DNA of 64,000 nt, taken from positions 3,596,001-3,660,000 of the forward strand of contig BSYQ01000009.1 in NCBI GenBank assembly GCA_030272585.1, in the 5' to 3' direction. Under the pieces are notes generated by a model that ran no database searches, was not told the origin of the DNA, and worked only from the letters and a program-made list of their open reading frames with translations. This DNA is from Bryopsis sp. KO-2023. Taxonomy: Eukaryota > Chlorophyta > Ulvophyceae > Bryopsidales > Bryopsidaceae. Below are positions 60,030 to 64,000 of the stretch, in pieces (within the stretch, counting starts at the first letter, position 1; each line of letters begins with the position of its first letter). A program made the position numbers and the translations under genes.

Positions 60030-61341
60030 TTACTTCAAAGACCTCTTCTTCACACGTCCAGGACCACCGCCTCCAAAGGGACTGGTGAGCGCAAAATCGA
60101 TGTGCTTCTCGCTGTCCACTCGCACCGTGAATGAAGGAATCGTCACGATCTGTTTACCCACCCTGAAGGAAAGCAAAAAAAAAAAAAAAAGTGGCCGTTA
60201 CCCCCCAAAAAAAAATACCGAGCAAATGTTTCTACAATTCCACCATTTTTCGGCACTTTTCTTTTCAAGACTTCTGCTCCAGCCCAATGAATTTCTCTCT
60301 CTCAAATTAATATGTATATAAATTTATATATCAAGGGAGGATTCTTTCCACTGTGTTGCATCATCTCACACATTTTGATGATGACAAGACAACGCATTGA
60401 GTGAAGGGATTTGCAGAAAAAATGTGAGTGTTAATCATTTCCATTCCCCAAAAAACACCATGTGAAATTAATATCAAGCTTTTTCCCCCCTTGGAAAAGG
60501 AAGGCATCAGTGTTAAGAAGCCTGGGGGGCCCATTCTTGCCCATATTGAAATAAAGAATAAAATAAAAATATTTTATTTTCCTGCTTCCCTCGAAAGCCT
60601 ATTTTCCAAAACAAGAAGTTGGTTGGTTATTGCTCTTGCAAGCTTGGCAGCCCACCTGATGTGCCTTTGCTGAATCAATACACGGGCGTGGTGAATGGAT
60701 TTTGCCAGACCCTGCTTGAAAACGAGAGTCTGTAGCCGACGCTCCAAAAAGGTTTGCGGGGACAGAGCCAACACGTAATCGATCTTGTCTTGGGACTCGT
60801 CCAGGAAACCATATCGATACATGCGCCTCATCAAAGCTCTTCCCTCAAACAGACGCTTGGGGTCGTTCTCGTCAAGCATCAACAACATACGGGCGGCGTT
60901 TCTGATTTTCGACAAAACCATCTGCACCCTCCAGACCTCCTTCTTGTTCTTGAGCCCGAATTCCCCCACCAACTTCAACTCATTGTCCAAACGCTCCTTC
61001 TCATAAGGACGCCTTGGCTTTTTCGAAGTTTTCGAATCTGCGTTCCGTCGCAATCAAACCACACTCAGCAACGAAAAGAAAAAACAAAAACAAAAACCCT
61101 CCAGGTCCCCCCTCTTAATAAAGCTACCCAAAAAATATAGACATCCTCAAAACAGCAAAAAAGCAATTAACAGCTGTCCAAAACGTCGACCGATATCGTT
61201 CGCCACTTATAGCGCCTGATTCCCCTCAGAAAACAGCGAAATAAAGGGCGGTTTTATTTCCTTAACAATAAATCCTTTTCCTGGACCACCAGTGGCGACG
61301 AAAGAAAACTCACAATGCGTGTAAAATGAGATCTTCGGCAT
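60030..61341 (-). CDS. RPS9: 40S ribosomal protein S9 (uS4), three exons
   Basis: Small-subunit ribosomal protein of the decoding-site region. Minus-strand exons 61341-61314 (28 bp), 61037-60656 and 60162-60030 are phase-consistent and give 180 residues, within the family's usual range. The first exon encodes only MPKISFYTH and the splice completes the tyrosine of [18 protein letters not shown]. The S4 RNA-binding domain is [31 protein letters not shown] and [15 protein letters not shown]. The C-terminus [19 protein letters not shown] ends RVKKRSLK. Several words ([28 protein letters not shown]) read like apicomplexan S9, the best clue to an alveolate host. Confidence 0.95.
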
Positions 61342-63060
61342 CTTGGACTCCTTCTCTAGATACCACCCGCGACTCCTTCCCGCCTCTGGACCCTACGCCT
61401 TTGGTCTGTTCCTTGGCGGCTTCGGATAAGGACAACAAAAAAAGAAGAAACGGGATTTCGCTGGCGCAGGAAGTCCGACTGGCAACTTCCGTCATTTTCC
61501 AGCCGATTTCTTTAATGATTAGACCAGCGAATCCACAGGGAAATCATGTGGAAGAGGCGGTCCCTGGCCCGACCTGCTCAAGGATCGGTAGGACCTTGCC
61601 TTGAAATGTGGAATGTTTGTTGGTTTGTGTGTTTGTATATTTCTTTGTTTCTTTGTCAAGTACAATAATTATACTTTGATAATTGATTCGTTTTCGTTGC
61701 TGAAGAGATGCTTGTCATTGTGTCTCGGCCTTTTTCTGTAATATGTTTGTCTCTACAACAATTTCCTGTTGGGAAGGGGGGGGATTCGGTGCAACACATG
61801 GCAGAAAGAAGACGGGGCACAATTGTTCGGATAAACATCAAACACACCCATCCCCTATCCTCCCATTCTGTGTTTAGTTGTTTAACGAACTTCAAGTAAT
61901 TCCACTAAAATTTGTTTGATCAAATTCGACTGTGAGCTTCTGTCATCCCCTTGCCTATGTAGTGCCACCGCCAAACAATGAGAAAATACATGTTTTCAAA
62001 GAATCCTTTTCAAAAGAAACAGAGGAGCATAGGGCGCAGAAGGAACTCCTTGTACAACTGGGATGGGTTGCTTTAACATTCTCAACGAGCAGCCCCAGAC
62101 TCCATAACTCTCAAATCAGAACACTGATGGCTGGGGGATCCCACTGGCAACAAGCTATCGAGGAAAAACTACGACAACTTCCGCAAGAAGAAGTGCATTC
62201 TCAAGTTCAAACAAACAGAACAGCCGGCAGCTACGGGAGGAGCTGCAGAAAACATCCTCAAATTTGTTTAAACAAAACCTCTGCAACGTTCAAACGTGCA
62301 TAAGCTGAAAGTCTAGGAAGCGCATGAGAGCTGCCCGCTCTCTTGTGACCTCCAGAAGGATGGCTTGCATCAACCCATTTTGCAACGACGAGCTGGCTGG
62401 ATCTTCTTCCAGGAGCCTGCATCGAAAACTTCACTTGCCCTTATCATTCGGTTGAAAGCAGACTGACTTGAGTTTGAAAGAAAGTCAACTTGTCTCCTGT
62501 TTTTTCTGTGTTGCGGTCTGCGTGTCCTCTTCCCAGCTTCGAAAGATGGGTCTGGAGTTTGAGTTGCCAGAGCCTGGTGAACGTAACAGTGTGGTGAGGT
62601 CAAAGCAGATACTGTGGGGGCTTCAACCATGTGTATTGTGGTCAAAAAGTCAACCAACACCCTGGCCCAAAACATGTGATGACTACTGTTACAAAAGCCA
62701 ACCAGCACCTTGTTTCGCTTGGGGATTAATGTGATTAGAACTTCAAGGGGAAATGGAATTAGCAACATTTTTACAGCATGACGAATGTCGAAATCACATT
62801 CGGATATAGTAGAACCTTTATGCATTTCTGAACATCAGCAGATATAGAGTCATTGCCTGGCAGCGCTCAAATGCACATTTACACGCATCTGTGTGCTGGG
62901 AACACCTCAAAATGACCCCACAACTACAGTATCTGACAGAAAAAGCATGGTTACAATAGTCTATTTTCCATTTGTCCCATTTGACCCTTTAGTGAAGAGT
63001 TCACAACATCAGTGCTCGCAAGAAACAAGAAAGTTTTGAATTCATGGACTCTGCTTTCAG
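61342..63060. other. spacer upstream of the right-edge gene
   Basis: Probably holds the RPS9 promoter and the 5' part of the right-edge gene. A stretch at 62128-62310 has coding-like composition in two frames (HWQQAIEEKLRQLPQEE in one, NYDNFRKKKCILKFKQTEQ in the other) but no splice-consistent link to the downstream exons was found. Confidence 0.45.
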
Positions 63061-64000
63061 ATACACACGCTGGAATCGGGGAAATCGAATGTTCAATCCC
63101 TGATGGTGAGTGTCGTGACAGTCTGTGTCGGCTCTTTTGAGCTATTTCTTCAAGTACTTCGATAACTTTATTTTTAGGCGGACGTAGACCCCAAAAGGTT
63201 TTTGAACTGCAGGAAAAAATGATTCAGGAGGAGGATCTCAGGGAGGCGAGCGACTCGTCACAAACTTCCAGGTAGAGGTTCGAAAGTGGTGTTATCATCG
63301 CCGATCAGATACAGAGGCTTTGAAATGATATTCCAGGCCCATGGTTCATTGACGCGCGCCGCCGTGATGGACATTTGGTGCACAAAGTTTTTATTCTTTT
63401 TTTTTTTGGGGGGGGGGAGAGAATTGTTTGAAAGTACATTTGGTGTGGATGGTTTTATGATTTAGGGGGAAATATACCAAGCTGATGGGAAGAGCTTCCA
63501 GGCGGAACAGAATGAGTGCAGCCAGAGCGAAAACCCCTGTTCTAGGGTACGCTTGAATACAACCGTTGAAATGTCAATGTGTCGTGTTGTTTCAATCCCC
63601 AGCTTTTCTCACTGGGTTGATCATCCACAGATGGTACAATTCCTTGACCGTGAAGCTGGCGGTGGATCTTCCTCCTGAACTCCTCAGAAGACAATCTTAC
63701 GAGCCACCCCAAACAGAGGGCAGACAAAGGCGGCAAGGTTCGACTTGTTGAATTCAAAGGATTTTTGGAAGAATGCATGTTTGACGCTGAAAAACGAGAA
63801 TCCACCTGTGTTTACAGGAGCTATTCTGCCCATGCTGGATCTGCAAAAAGTACTGAAACAGAAAGAACCCAACAACATTCAAGTGGCAAAATCTGCTCGA
63901 GTTTCAAAAAAGGAGTCCAGCTCGAAACCGACACCGCGTACGTATGGTGCATGGTATGTTCCTCCAAGGGAATGGAATGTCATCTACACCGCAAGGTACC
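63061..64000 (+). CDS. partial gene at right edge, function unknown
   Basis: Coding-like exons at 63061-63105, 63178-63271, 63466-63546 and 63688 to beyond 64000. The first two join in phase (GEIECSIPDG then GRRPQKVFELQEKMIQEED), as do the last two (SQSENPCSR then KTILRATPNRGQTKAARFD). The link between the second and third is not in phase, so an exon or boundary there is wrong or missing. The last exon reads DFWKNACLTLKNENPPVFTG and ends PRTYGAWYVPPREWNVIYTA. The YGAWYxPPxxW ending weakly recalls FAM47-type proteins, but no firm family assignment is possible. The gene continues past the window. Confidence 0.5.

Overview
The window is eukaryotic nuclear DNA: intron-rich protein genes with GT-AG introns, a KDEL-tailed secretory protein, and LTR retrotransposons. 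The ribosomal protein S9 reads most like apicomplexan S9. A RAP-domain protein, a TTLL3/8-type tubulin glycylase and two plastid-associated families (DUF3054, DUF1995) occur nearby. Together these point to a photosynthetic alveolate, most likely a chromerid such as Chromera velia. The organism name is inference, not something read directly.

Layout, left to right: a G-patch protein (minus) and a protein disulfide isomerase (plus) diverge from one spacer. A membrane-anchored coiled-coil protein (minus) and ALYREF (plus) diverge from a second. From 13.0 to 35.5 kb lies a nest of three LTR elements. Element A (Ty3-like, minus, 172-bp LTRs) is split by element B (Ty3 chromovirus, minus, gag and pol open). 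B is in turn split, just upstream of gag, by element C (plus, 640-bp LTRs with identical conceptual translations, 5-bp target duplication), whose 7.8-kb interior has no recognisable protein gene. All three carry the same 12-base primer-binding site.

Then follow a RAP-domain protein (minus) and a TMEM62-like metallophosphoesterase (plus), again divergent; a secreted 5'-nucleotidase-like enzyme with a long proline-rich stalk (plus); DUF3054 (minus) and DUF1995 (plus), divergent; a large tubulin glycylase (minus); ribosomal protein S9 (minus); and a partial unknown gene running off the right edge (plus).

The host genes are housekeeping or organellar: ER folding (PDI), mRNA export (ALYREF), translation (RPS9), organelle RNA and plastid functions (RAP, DUF3054, DUF1995), cilium tubulin modification (TTLL) and phosphoester chemistry. 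Four of them form tight head-to-head pairs. Exon models were built by hand from reading-frame phase, GT-AG sites and family motifs. Most are phase-consistent from start to stop; the uncertain junctions are flagged.
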